From: Crocodylus rhombifer
Taxonomy: Eukaryota; Chordata; Crocodylia; Crocodylidae
Reading direction: 5' to 3'
Assembly: GCA_038503035.1 (NCBI GenBank)
Contig: JAVSML010020424.1
Coordinates: 220,190 to 284,189, forward strand
Length of the DNA: 64,000 bases
A model generated the notes under the pieces. It had not been told where the DNA came from. It ran no database searches and saw only the letters and a program-made list of their open reading frames with translations. A program made the position numbers and the translations under genes. Below, in pieces: positions 1-12,000 of this stretch. Numbering within the stretch: position 1 is the stretch's first letter; each line of letters opens with the position of its first letter.

Positions 1-540
1 AACTTAGGACCTAGGGGCTGCAATGGGATTCATGCACGGGCTTAGCCTTGGAGCCTGGATGGAGGGATAAGGGATTTCCAGCTGTTTGTTTCGTTCTCCC
101 ATGGTTAAAAAAAAACCTTTTCTTCTAAAGTTTGAGACTTGGCACCAAGGCAACCCTGAGGAGGGAACCCAGTTGCTGACTAACGAAGCTGGTTTTAGAA
201 ACAATCATGTTAAGAGTGCATTGAAAATGCCAGTTTCCTCACTAAGCAAGCTACTTGCCTTCACACTTTTTCCTCTGTACTGAAGAGTAATACACTAGCT
301 GGGGCAGGCACACCATTTCACCGCGAGGCAGCGGGTTATTCTAGCTAACTTTCCACATGATGGAAGAGCAGGAAGGGGTGGAGGGAACTGAACACCTCCC
401 TGGTAATCCTTGGGGCCACCTTGGATGAGTAAGGACCAGTGAGACGCCCGGGTAAGCAGCGTTGAGTCCCCACTGGCCGGTGTGTCCGACCATTAGCATG
501 CACCACTGGCTCTCAACATTGTTATACTCCAGGCACTCCT

Positions 541-777
541 CGTTAGACTCAAGTGCCCTCTCCGAAAATCCCAGTTTTTAGCTTTCACTCGATTCTTTCG
601 GCTACAGACAAACAACAGAAGAAATCTTTTGTTCCAAAGACCTCAGAAAGCCCACAGCAGGGCAGAGTCATTTTGTCACTCTGGAGTCCTATTTGAAAAC
701 TCTGGGTTTATCTTGTGACTCATGCGTAGGTGTTTGCACACCAAGCAGTGCTAATATTGTGCAGGATCCCATGGCAC
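541..777 (+). repeat. Dispersed repeat, copy A (second copy at 41.6 kb)
   Basis: This segment aligns over its whole length with 41581-41813 in the same orientation. Shared blocks include TTAGCTTTCACTC, CTCTGGGTTTAT and the spacing between them, with many substitutions and small indels. Two diverged copies 41 kb apart mean an old interspersed element rather than a local duplication. I cannot name the family. Confidence 0.55.
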
Positions 778-3519
778 CCTTTAAAGGATCTCATGCTGGG
801 TCACCCTGGCTGAGAATCACTGGCAGACACCAATCAGGCTGCATGGAAATGGGGGCGGCTCTGTGCACACCAGTAACCGTACTTGCAATTTGGATATCGC
901 TTTCTTCCCCTCAAAAAATTGCCACTAGCAGCCCTATATTTATTCAAAGGTAATTTCAAGGCAAATTTCTCTCTTTCTGGCATCTCAGAGTCCCTTACAT
1001 TGGCAACATGCTGGTCACAATGACAACAATGGCATTTGACAGATGATACCTTAGCGGACAACCCCGGGCATCCTAAAACAACTCTTTCCCTCCACTACCA
1101 CAGACAATCTCGCTCAAAGCAGCAGCTCCACATCCTCGCCACTCCCTGCTCCTCTCCACCGCTCCAAAACACACGGGAAAGATCTCAGGACTGTTCAGAG
1201 ACGAGCCTGGTGCACCACAATGATGGTCTGACCCACCACCCACGGGTGTCCCTGGAAAGGCTCCTACTGGGGACCAATTCAAACCTTCAGCACAGACAGC
1301 TGAAGCACCTAAACAGTCATGAATAAAACCACACATGATCTCAGGATCAAAGCCATTCCACCACAGAGCTGCATTAGGAGCGACTAGATGCCACTCTGTG
1401 TAAAAAATGAGATTGGATTAGGAGAAAAGACTAGTCTGAAGAAGCTGTGGAGGGTCTGCACTGTAATTGGTTCCACATGCTTTGATCGTACCTCAGGGCA
1501 AATCTGTTTTTGGATGTGGTGATAAATAGATTAAAATGTGTGTTTGAAAAACAGTATCCCCTAGTGACTCTAATTGTCTGATCCTAGATTTTCAGGAACT
1601 TGGCAATCCCAATGAACCATGCAGAAATGTCCTTTTAAGAACAGCAGCTGTTGCAAAGAGGATAATACTATGCAGAGAAAGCCAACAGGGAGCTTCAACG
1701 CCATGGGATTGTTGCTGAGGCAAGCAAGCAGGCCAGTTTAGGACAAATGTTTGCAATGGGCTAGAGAGGGGCTATGCTCAGCCTTTCCATATGTGTACCA
1801 CTGGCACCACAGAAACATTTACTGACCTTGTGATAAGCAGCAATACTAATGGCAAGGCATCTGCGTTGCCAGTGTATAAACTGTGCCAGTCTACTCTGCC
1901 TTTCTTACCTCTTAAGGAGAAATTCTATCAAAGGGAGGTATTTAATAACTTTATATGGAAATAGGGGGGTGATTAAATTAGTGGAATCTTCCAAATAACA
2001 GACACTGGTAGACAGTCAGATCCAAAACTAGAAGTCAAATACTTCAGATGGACAGAAGTCTCTGGAGAACATGTCAAGAAGTTTCTACCACGGCAGGCAG
2101 TATGTCCCACTGATGACTAGGAGTGACGAAGTCAGATGGATCTTCCATGAGGAGTGCTGGAAAAGTTACAGGAGCAATTGCAGGAGGTTGTTTATAAAGT
2201 AACAAGAACATAACTTGTATGGACCCCCCTTCCTTCCAAAAGAAAGGCTGAAATCATCTCATAAAGTGACACAGGAGAAATGCCATGGGTAAACAAAAAG
2301 CTCTATTATAATTTGGTAAATCTAAAGGTTTAATGACTTCAGATTAGGTTAATTAAACAACTTGGGAAAGCTCAGCTTAATTCAGGCAAAAACCACTGCT
2401 AGAGGCAATGCCTTGGAGCAGAGGAGACAACAATCTACACCTGTGCTCTTGCAGAGCATGAAGTTGGTCTTTAGACTGGAATAAATTGTCACTGACTCGC
2501 TGGGATGCTTGTCTGAGGAACCAGGCAGAAACCTGGAAGGACCCAGATAAGTGATTCATTTGGTAGCTTCAAAGGGGATGTCTATATCTCTTCTTGAGTG
2601 AGACCAGGCAAGCTACTCGGAGATAAGTCATGCCCACTTGTGTCTGCTCCCTGAACCCAGGCTCACAAAACTGCAGAACTGGTGTCTTGGGGCAGTGCCA
2701 AGCATATACCCTGGCAGCATATTCAGACTCTCCCAAGTCACAGAGCCCAAGCACAGTGCAGAGGGATGCTCTCAGGGATGAGCCAAGCCATCTAATCAGC
2801 ATATTTGTGAGCTTCAGCATGCAGGGAGCATGCTGGCTTAATCCTCGGTGGTGTACCTGGTGCTGCTCAGGAGGTGATGCGGATATTCCTTAAGAAACCA
2901 GATCATGGAATAGCCTGATCACAAAAGTGAAATGGCATTTTCTTAACATCCAGCACTGAACCAGAATTCAGCATCCAGTGTTAACCACTTCCAGGATTTT
3001 CCTAGCTTGGGGTCTGAGCCATCTTCAGTCTTCCAATGCTTCTTCTAGAAAGGAATCAGGTTATAATAGCCAGGGGTACCTTTCATCCACTCCTGAAATG
3101 TCTCCAGCCAAAACCCCCAGGTTTCCTAATGCCTTTATTCAATGCAATTCAAGCGGAGTCATTACATGATATCGTACAGTAACAGGCCTGTAGCATATGA
3201 TGTGACTGTCAATGGTACAGGAAGTAATAAACTTCAGGACAATTATTACAACATTAAAAACCAGGAAGAAGCCATTTGTGCTTTTACCAACCTTGCTTCT
3301 TGCTTCCTTCCAGAAATGTGTTTGTTTAACACACACAGAGGCGACAACCTGCCAGTTTCTGCAGCACACACAGAAATGTTAATGGCAAAAGCCAACCAAA
3401 GCATCTTGAGTCTGTTGGTTGACACTTCAAAATATAATGGCGTTGTGCAGAAACCACCTGTCAGACAACGCAAAACTGTCGATCAAAACTGTCCCTTCTG
3501 GCTTCAATATCTATGGCTG

Positions 3520-3610
3520 GGATTTTCAGAAGAGCCAAAGTAAGTTAAACGCCCAACTTCCACTGAAAGTCAATGGGAGACAGAAATTCCCGTAGGGCCC
3601 AATGAAAATG
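3520..3610 (+). repeat. Old amniote dispersed repeat fragment
   Basis: The text GGGATTTTCAGAAGAGCC followed by CCACTGAAAGTCAATGGGAG resembles a palindromic repeat common in turtle, crocodilian and bird genomes. Related short remnants occur near 4190-4260 and 14700-14750. Recognition is from general familiarity with these genomes, and the boundaries are approximate. Confidence 0.35.
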
Positions 3611-5633
3611 GAGAGCATCCATGAAGATGCATCTTCTGTCATGTTCTGATCATGCTGATTTCTTCTGGTACGGCACTCAGACTAAGACAGTTACTTGCAG
3701 CAATCACTGGGTAATGCTGTTCAGCAGTGAGACCATATACCCAGGCTCTCATCAAGAAGCAGCAACAGAGAAGAGTCTGGGGCCAAGCTGGAAGCATGTA
3801 CATTCATATTCTCCAAGTTTTTTCTTTACCTGAGGTTTGAACCTGACTTCCTGAGAACAGCTCTGACTAGCACATGCAACTGCATCACCAAGGAGAAAAC
3901 AGTCCCTGAAAGGGACATGGATCATCTGTCGATAAAACAACGCAGGTGCCTTCAACTCGAGGAAATTTTGAAAAGATGATGTCAACAGACAAAGGGACCC
4001 ATCTAAGAATGGTCTCACTACTATATTAATGGAGCTAGGCGATGCCAAGGCACGCCTTGCTATAGTAAGAGACGCTGATCCTTGAACAATGTTCCACTGA
4101 AACAGCTTTACTTCTGTTATAAACTCAGCCTAGTTTTGGCCATTTTAGTTGATGTGTATAACTGGTCCGGTGCAGGGTGACAGTAGACCACAGGCCTAAT
4201 CTGAAACTCACTGAAGTCAACGGCAACCTTGGGGCCCAATCCTGTGACATTAATGGGAGCCCAGAATGCTCAGCACTAGGCAGCAGAGTGTGCTTGTCTG
4301 TCAAACTCAAAGCAGCTTATTTGCAGAGGCAGTAGCAGCTTTGGAAACACAGGGACTTTACAGATACAATTGCTGGGCAACTGGCCATTGGCTTCATGGA
4401 CACGTTCTATCTGAACAAGGGAGAGGCGTCCAGCTTCTGACTGGGTGGCTTCCAAAACATCCGGTGGGGAAACATTTTGTTTTTACTGAATCACTTGTTA
4501 CGTCTAGAAACCAAACCATCATTTGGCCCAGTTTTAAAAAAACAAGCACAAGCACAGCACAGCAGGGTGAGGAGAGGGGAGCCCCAGGGAGCCTGCAGAG
4601 TGCTGGAAGCCAGGACACAAGCAGCCCCGGGTAGCAAGAGGGAAAAGCATACTTGGGGCCAGTCACCTCTGGTCTGATCTGGAAGCGAGACCCCAGCACA
4701 CTATGCATCAGCAGAGGTGACCACATACAACCCGGGAGGAACAAAACAAAATGCAGTATTGGTTTTGCAGATGCTTAGTCAAGCAGAGTTCTCAATGACG
4801 GGGATTTTAACATCCTGGGGTCTGAGCTACGAGGATCCATTGTCAAAACAACAGCACCTGAAGTCCTCTATTAACCATTTGCCTTGAGTTTTTGATGTTC
4901 TCAGAGGAGAGGGTAGCAACTCCAGAGGCTTTGGGGAAAGTGCATGTGAGTGTAACCTCATTCATTAAATAGAAAGCTTGAAAACCCTGTTCTGTGTGTT
5001 TGCCATGAACTGAAATAGGGGCCACAGGAAGGAATGGGAGTAAAATAGATTTACTGGGGGAAGAGATCATATGATATATTTTAAATATATCACATCAGTC
5101 CGAAAAGTGTTAAACATAACAAAAGATGACAACCTCTTATGTAATTTCACTAGGCTTTTCTCAAGGTAGAAGTCAATATTCTGATCACCTTTAGGTTGGG
5201 GTTGCAAAGAGGATATTGCAAGTAGCACCCCATCCCACTCAAATCATCTGAAGGGTCAAGAGAAAAGCAATGACCCTAACTTTAATACCTTGGAAGCAAC
5301 TCTGAACAGGTACATGCAACAGCACAGGAGAAAAATAAAGTGACATTTCCTTAGGTTTTGGCTAACACTAAACATGCCTATTTTATTCCCACTTTCCTCC
5401 TGGGAAATCAGTTCAATGACTCATTTTTCAGAAATGACTCCACCGCTAACTATGACACTATGTCCATGTTATCCCATGTAACCATGACATCACTTCCTCT
5501 CTCAGATTTAACCTCTTTCCCATGTATTTCATCATTACCTTTGGTGCAGTGGCACTAGCAATTTTCTTCTTCCTTGCATTTAAAAAAACAATCTTTTAAA
5601 AGAAGGATATTGCAATATTCTTCTCTCTCTTCT

Positions 5634-5639
5634 TTTATT
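5634..5639 (-). terminator. Candidate poly(A) signal of the SBSPON-like gene
   Basis: AATAAA reads on the minus strand 353 bases past the TAA stop at 5992. It is followed by a T-rich stretch on the minus strand. A 3' UTR of about 370 nt would result. A second AATAAA lies at 5392-5397 and could give a longer form. Confidence 0.45.
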
Positions 5640-5991
5640 ACAAATCTGCAAAGTAGTGAGAAACACAGAAAAAGAGTTGCCTTCAATATCTGCAATGCTG
5701 GAGGTAGATAGCAAGGTTTCAGAGGTATAAAGTTTAAAAGAATGAGACATTCTTGTGCTTTGAAATAATACATAGCTTTGTGATGAAAAAAACAGTTTCA
5801 TAGAAAGTGTGGGTTTATAAAGAAAGTGAAATGAGGTAAGAAGGGCAGCAAGAACTTCATTCAGAGGAGGCTTTTCCTTCATCCTCCGGCATGTCCTAGT
5901 GACAGAAAGCCGTAAACCGCCATGTTGCCAGCTTATATGTGTCACTCTCTCACTTCCTCTTTTAAGGTTCATGACCCAAGCTGTCAGACGG

Positions 5992-6097
5992 TTACACAAA
6001 TAAGAGGGACAATGGAGGACACGTGCAGGTTTCTTGCAAAGACTCTTGGACCCATGAGCCTTGGCACCCAGCGATGGAGGCAGCAGTCCAGAATGTC
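5992..6097 (-). CDS. SBSPON-like exon 5: C-terminus and stop
   Basis: The exon completes R225 and encodes residues 226-259: TFWTAASIAGCQGSWVQE, then ETCTCPPLSLLFV and TAA at 5992-5994. Human SBSPON ends in the same way (RCQGTW, CSCP, a short hydrophobic tail). The acceptor is TTTCCCATTTCAG. The hydrophobic LSLLFV end is part of the family pattern, not a membrane anchor. Confidence 0.9.
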
Positions 6098-9000
6098 CTG
6101 AAATGGGAAACATTGCCAATAGGTAAGACTCATTCATCTTCTGTCTCCCAGAATTCAACAGAGCTCCCTGAACAATGTTGGCATCTGACCATCAGGGGAT
6201 GCTGAAAAAAATCATACAATTTGCCAAAATTTAATAAACGTGGGGGCCTTTTTAAGTACTCAACTGTTTTTTGAGCCTTTATTCTTCACAACTTGGCACT
6301 TTTCTCTACCAAAAATTAAGCTAAAATTGACTTTTTTACAATGAAAATTGAGAGTCAAGTGTAATCACCTGACTCCAAGGCTTTAAGAAAACCACCAAAT
6401 GTCACAAGGCTCATGACTGATCCATCAGACGTCAGCCACGAGCTCCAGCACAGCATAATCCCAGCCAAAAGAACTGCTGGGCACCCAGAAATGTCAACCC
6501 AGAGGCAGTGAGCTTTTGGGGAAAATCAGCATTAGCACAATGATCTGTAGGAAGGGAAGGGAAAAGCCAACGGCTCCTCTCCAAAGCAGTAAAGATGGGC
6601 ACAATTGCAGAGTTTCTCTCTGTGTCTTCAAACTCAGCTCTCTTTTCTACCACCCCTGAAAGTCCCCTTCATGCACCTGGACTGCTGGGAGTCCCTGCAA
6701 GCTGCTGGGATGGTGTCATTCCTCCCTTTGAATGTCCCACTGGCTTCCCCTTGCTTTCCCCATGCAGCTTAGCCTCTCAGCCTCCAGGGCTCTGCATCCT
6801 TTGCTTTCCCCCCTCAGCTCTTCCCATGACTCCTGTCCCACCTCGCAGCCTGTGGAGCTGGGTTGGACTTGCCCTGAGACAAGCTGGAGCCTGCAGAGAG
6901 CACCTGTCAGGACAGGCAGACAAAACCCTCCAAGGCCAGAATCCCTCTTAGCACTTCACTCCCTTGGGCTGGGCTGGGCTGGCTCGGAGATGGGGCCAAC
7001 AATCGCCCCTCACTGTCGAGGCTGCTTACCTAGCTCCCTGCAGCCCATCCCCTTCACATCGGCTCCGGCTGCCCACAGCATCCCCCTGGCACTCCACGCA
7101 GACTCGCCGCTCCCTCAGCAGACGGCTGCTCCAGAAGTGCAGCCGGCAGGCAGCTCCCACCTGCTTCAGGTGAAAATAGACACAGTAGCTGGAGAGAGAA
7201 GGAGACGTAATGGATTAGGTGGGACATGCCAACACCCCTGTGAAGGGGGTTTCTGCTTCTGCAGGCCTACATGGAAAAGGAAGACCAGCATGGGGTGGGA
7301 AAATGCATTTGTCAAAGGGCACGGTTGATACTCTTGGACCTGTCACTGGCACCCAAGAGATCTACCAGCTTTGCACTTATGGCTCCAATACCCCTCAAGG
7401 ACCCAGGGGCACAAATTACCAGAGGAAAGATATTCTCACAGAAAGCAAAGCTTTGATGCTGGTAGCAAGACGGTGCCAGTCTTGCCAGTGATGGAGGAGT
7501 CTCAGAGGACAGGTTGGTCACCTGAATCCCACTGCCCCTTCCGAACCCCACCACAGATCCCAGCCCAAGCAACCTGTTCCACCCTAGGGGACTCCCGTCC
7601 TCTCTCATTAATGGAGGTGGTCTGATCCCTGCTGCAAACCAGGCCTTTCCTGAGCATAAAACAGCAGATGTCCTGGAGGTGAAAGACAGTTCTGTCCTTG
7701 AATTGCATCTGCCGTGACCCCCTGCTACAACACACCACTCAGTCACACTGGTGACACCAAACTACCTTGAAGAACCGCCATCTCTCTTCTACTAAGGACA
7801 GGGTGATATTGCAGCCAGCCCAGGACAACACAGGTCATGTCTATGCTGCCATGGGCACAAGTAGCTAGCTCAGCCTTGGCGCTCAGTGCAGGTGAGCAGC
7901 CAGGGTAGTTACGCATTTTCAGGTGGGCTTCGCAACCTGCCTTGAGCACCCTGCTCCCACCCCGCTAGCAGCGCCCAAGCTAGCTGGCATAAAGCAAGCT
8001 TGTATGTGCCAACCCAAGCAGAAATAACAGGAGCAGAGACATTACTGAGCAGAGCAGGCCCAGAGGAGCTGACTGTCTCCCCCAGGTCCTGTAAATCTGG
8101 TCCCTGAAACAGGGAAAAAGCTAATGCAGCATATATCCCCCAGCAGACAGCTTTTGTATGTGACATGGGTCTGCAGAGACGCTGGCTTGGACTATCCACT
8201 GCCCCTGTTTACAAGTAACAGTTTCAGCCAAGCTCCCGGCAGGGGAGGACGATGAGGAAAACAACTACGTAGAAATACAACTCTCCTCATGGGGATTCGT
8301 TATCCCAGGCCTCTTATTTGGGTCCGGATCAGTTTTGTGGTTTTCCTTTTTGCATGAGAATCCCAAGCAGAGCCCTCTGATGCTGAGCAGAGGCTGCCAA
8401 AGGCCTGACGCTCTTGGTGCACTGCCCGCCAGCATGCTCAGGAGAGGTGGCCTTGTTGGAGCAGAGGCCAGTGAGCCCGATCCCCCAGCCCAGACAAGGG
8501 CCCCAGCCACTATGCAATAGAGTCACTACCTCCATTCTGGTGAATGTGTCATTGGTTGTGCAAAGTAAGAGCTGCAGCACGAGAGCTGGACAGAAACCTG
8601 CCCCCAAATACCCTAGAGTGGAAACCAGGCTTCAAGTCTCTGCTCCAAAGCAGGCAGGGGATGGGTGTGGACAAACATCTCCCATGTCCCAGGCAAATGC
8701 CCCAACAGCTGGGTGTAAGAGGCAGCAGCACAATCCTCACCACCAGTCCTGAGACAAAGGGCTGAGCTGGGAAGGGAGCACAATGCCTGAGGAGGGGACA
8801 TGGGTATGAATTCTGGCTGAGATCGGTGTCTTCCTTCAGCCTGAACATAGGCATCAAACTACCCTTGAGGGACTAGGCCTCAGTCACCCCACTTCTCAGC
8901 ATTTCTTACTGACTAGCACAGGTGGCTCAGTGCATTGGTTTTTGTGATTCCCATTCTGAGGTGCCCCACTCCCCCCATGCAGAGTATGGGGAGTCCAGGC

Positions 9001-12000
9001 ACATAACTTGGGGCTGTGAATCCCACCAGGCCACAGGGTGGATGAGCGTTGGGCATAGCAATGAATGCTGAGCCCAAGTTCGGGTGAGTCCAGCCCCCAT
9101 GGCATCTCCACTTTGCCAGGCAGGAGCAATAGAGTCCCTGGGGTGCTGGGAGGATCAGTGAGTTAGTCTGCAGGTCATTTGAGGCTAGATGTCCAAAGAT
9201 GCAGGGGTGCCAGATGCCTACTCTTAAGCATCCTAAAAACTGAGTATTGTTGTCCCCCAGCTTCATAGCAGGGGACCAGGCTTGATGACTGAGCAGGTCC
9301 TCCGCAGTCTGCATTCCTATTCCTGGTCCAAGGGGAGGTGTCTGCACATCTGCTGAAGGGCAAAGCCCATCCTTCAAGCCTCTGTCTCCTCCTTGAGGCT
9401 CTGGCACCAAGAGAAGAGCAAAGTCATGGGCCAGGAGCACTGCCAGCCCCTTCTCAGCACACAGCCCACTCTGAATTGTCATGCAAGCCTCTTTTTGCTG
9501 AGACGGCCCGGACAGGGGTAAAGCACAGGCTAACACTGGGCTGGCCCTGACAGTACCCGCAGACTTACACCAGAGGGGAGTTTGGCCCATGATCCCAGTA
9601 AATGGGAACCATAGTACCTGAGTATAAAGTATCCATAGTGCAGCAAGGGGACAGAAGGAGATTCTGTTGAGAGGCTCCATGACAAACTGTCTGAGCCATG
9701 GCCTCGTGGCATCCAAGCCGGGGTCATGCAGTGACACAGTAGAGTCCCTACTGTGCTTAGCAGGGTGCTGTCTGTTTTCATGCATATCAGGATCCCCTGG
9801 CACCTTTCTAAGGGCATCTCTGCCCTTATATCCTTGGTGGAAATTCCATACAACAACCTGCCAGGACTGGCCGGGGGGCTGCTGTCTTCCACCCCAACTG
9901 GGGCGGCATTTTGGTGGGTGCTGCATCCCCTTTCTGCAGCCATCAGGCTCCCCAACTGCAGTGAAAGCCACACAGGCAGGACTCTGAGGATAATGATCTG
10001 GAAATCCCCCATGGCTGCATGTCTTTGGCCATCCTTCCTGCCGGGGAGGATGCTGAGGGTGACTCCGACATTTGGATCCTGTCATGGAAGGAGCCTGGCA
10101 CTACCACGCCTGCTGGCACCTTGGTGCAGTCCTTCGTTCCCCTGAGAGAGGCTTGAACAGAGCAGCCTCCTAGCAGGGACAGCAGAAGTTCGGTTCAGAG
10201 AGGAATGAAAACATCTGTGAGCACAACAGGGCCTCAGGCACTTCCCCCTGGGCCTTCACACTCCTCCTCCACATTCAGCTGATTACATCTTTTCTCACTG
10301 CCTGCAGAGGCTGAGCCAGCTCGGGAAGAATGCATAGACCCTGGGGCATTCCCCGTGCCCTACAGAATAGACAGGACCTCAGCAACTGGCCTGGCCTACC
10401 CAGACATACACCGGCCACGCTAGATGGGGCAGGTGGAAAATGAAATGTAGGGAGAGGATCGAGTGTTAGCAAAGCCCCTGAAATACCACCTGTCTCCACT
10501 GAGCTGAGGATCTGGGTGCCTGCATGTCAAAGCAGGGTTTCCCATGTGTGGGAGTGTGTCAGTTCAGCCCAGCAAAGTCCTGGCTTGCACCTGTTTCTTC
10601 TAGTTCCCTTGTTGCCCTGTGTTTAATACTCTTCCCCAAAATATCAACCACTTGCCACAAGATTCTGGGCCTTTGGTCTACCTCAGGACAGCAGCTGTCA
10701 AGTTCTTATGTAAAATGCAGCCCTTCATGTCCTGGGAGGCCACTAACAGTCCGGGTGACTAATTAACTGGCTCACAAGGGGCTCAGCAGTTGCAAAGGGA
10801 GGTTTAGGACTAGCTATGATAGTCCCAAGCACAGCTCAGAGCCAGCAGAGAGGGAAGAAGCCCATGAAGGCAATCTGGCTTGTCTCCCTGCTAGCACTAG
10901 ATAAACTCCCCCCAACCCCTGCAAAGAGCATTCAGAATAAAAAGAAGAGCTCGCATCAGGTTGCAGAGAGGGACTCAATCCTTATGCCTCTGGCCACAGC
11001 TGACCACTGTAAACCCACCCTCTGTGCCAGACTCTCAACTGGTGTAGATCAGCACTGATTAGGTACTGTCTACACCAGCTGGGGACCTAGCCCACAAAGC
11101 TCCTACTCCTGTGGGGATTAGAAGCTGGAGGTGGCCCCTCTCTAGCCTGCAGAGCAGCTGGTTTGAATGCAAGAAGGGGGGTGCTAGGGCCTGCCTCATC
11201 CTGGCTTTCCAGCAGTCATGTCTACAGAGCCCAGCCTGCCGTGCTCCCCAGCCCTGGAGCTGTTCCCCATGTGCCGTAGCACATTTGGAGCACTCTGAAG
11301 CCCGCATGGAAGTGGCCTGGCTTAGCTCACATCACATGTGCTTCCAGGCAGCCCTCCGAGTTGCCAGGCATTTCCTAATGAAGGGCAGATGCGATCTGAG
11401 GAACAACATGCGTAAGCACGAGGCTTCCGGGATGAGACTATTTGTTTGTGACTGAGCATCTCTCCCACGCTCCCAGGGAGCCTGGCATGGCCTTCAGATG
11501 ACAGCACCTGTGCCATGAGGTGCTCGATGGCTGACTGTGTTTGCTGGCTGACAACACTGCTCAGCTGTATCAAAGAGTCTGGTTCACTAAATGGTTTTCC
11601 TTCCTTCATGTGCAGCCTCTGCACTGGGGAAAATTAAGGTAGGTCCCAAATGTCACCACCTCTTTTATGCAGGCAATCGAGGTATATCAGCCACTGGGCC
11701 AGCTTCTACACAGCTCTGCCTTGCATCTCATCCCAGCCAGGCCACATCCTTCCCAAGACAGCTCTTTTCTTCTCCCTGGCACAACACCCCATGCTAGACC
11801 TGATCTTTGCTATTCCTGGAATATTGCAAGGCAGATCTCTGTCTCCTGGAAGCTGTCCAACCTCTGCAGTTGCTTGGGTAAGGCTTGGATGTCTTGATTT
11901 GCCTAAATGGATCACTTCTCAATCTCAAGGACACTGCACCAGCACCTCAACCAAAACACATCTTCACAGACCCACTTCCAGCTAGCTAGCCCACCCATCA

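Larger units (their letters stand above)
1..5633. other. 3' flank of the SBSPON-like gene, no gene seen
   Basis: This stretch lies beyond the 3' end of the minus-strand SBSPON-like gene. I see no exon-like open frame with flanking splice sites and no recognisable protein family on either strand. The longest open frames (about 130 codons near 3142-3543) read as random sequence. It holds one copy of a dispersed repeat (541-777) and fragments of old amniote repeats, for example around 3520-3610 and 4190-4260. It is called intergenic by absence of evidence only. Confidence 0.6.

Noticed and set aside
5580..6158. 192-codon minus-strand open frame overlapping the last SBSPON-like exon
   Set aside because: It is in a different frame. 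The true exon frame is fixed by the phase from exon 4 and by the CQGSW/CTCP C-terminus.
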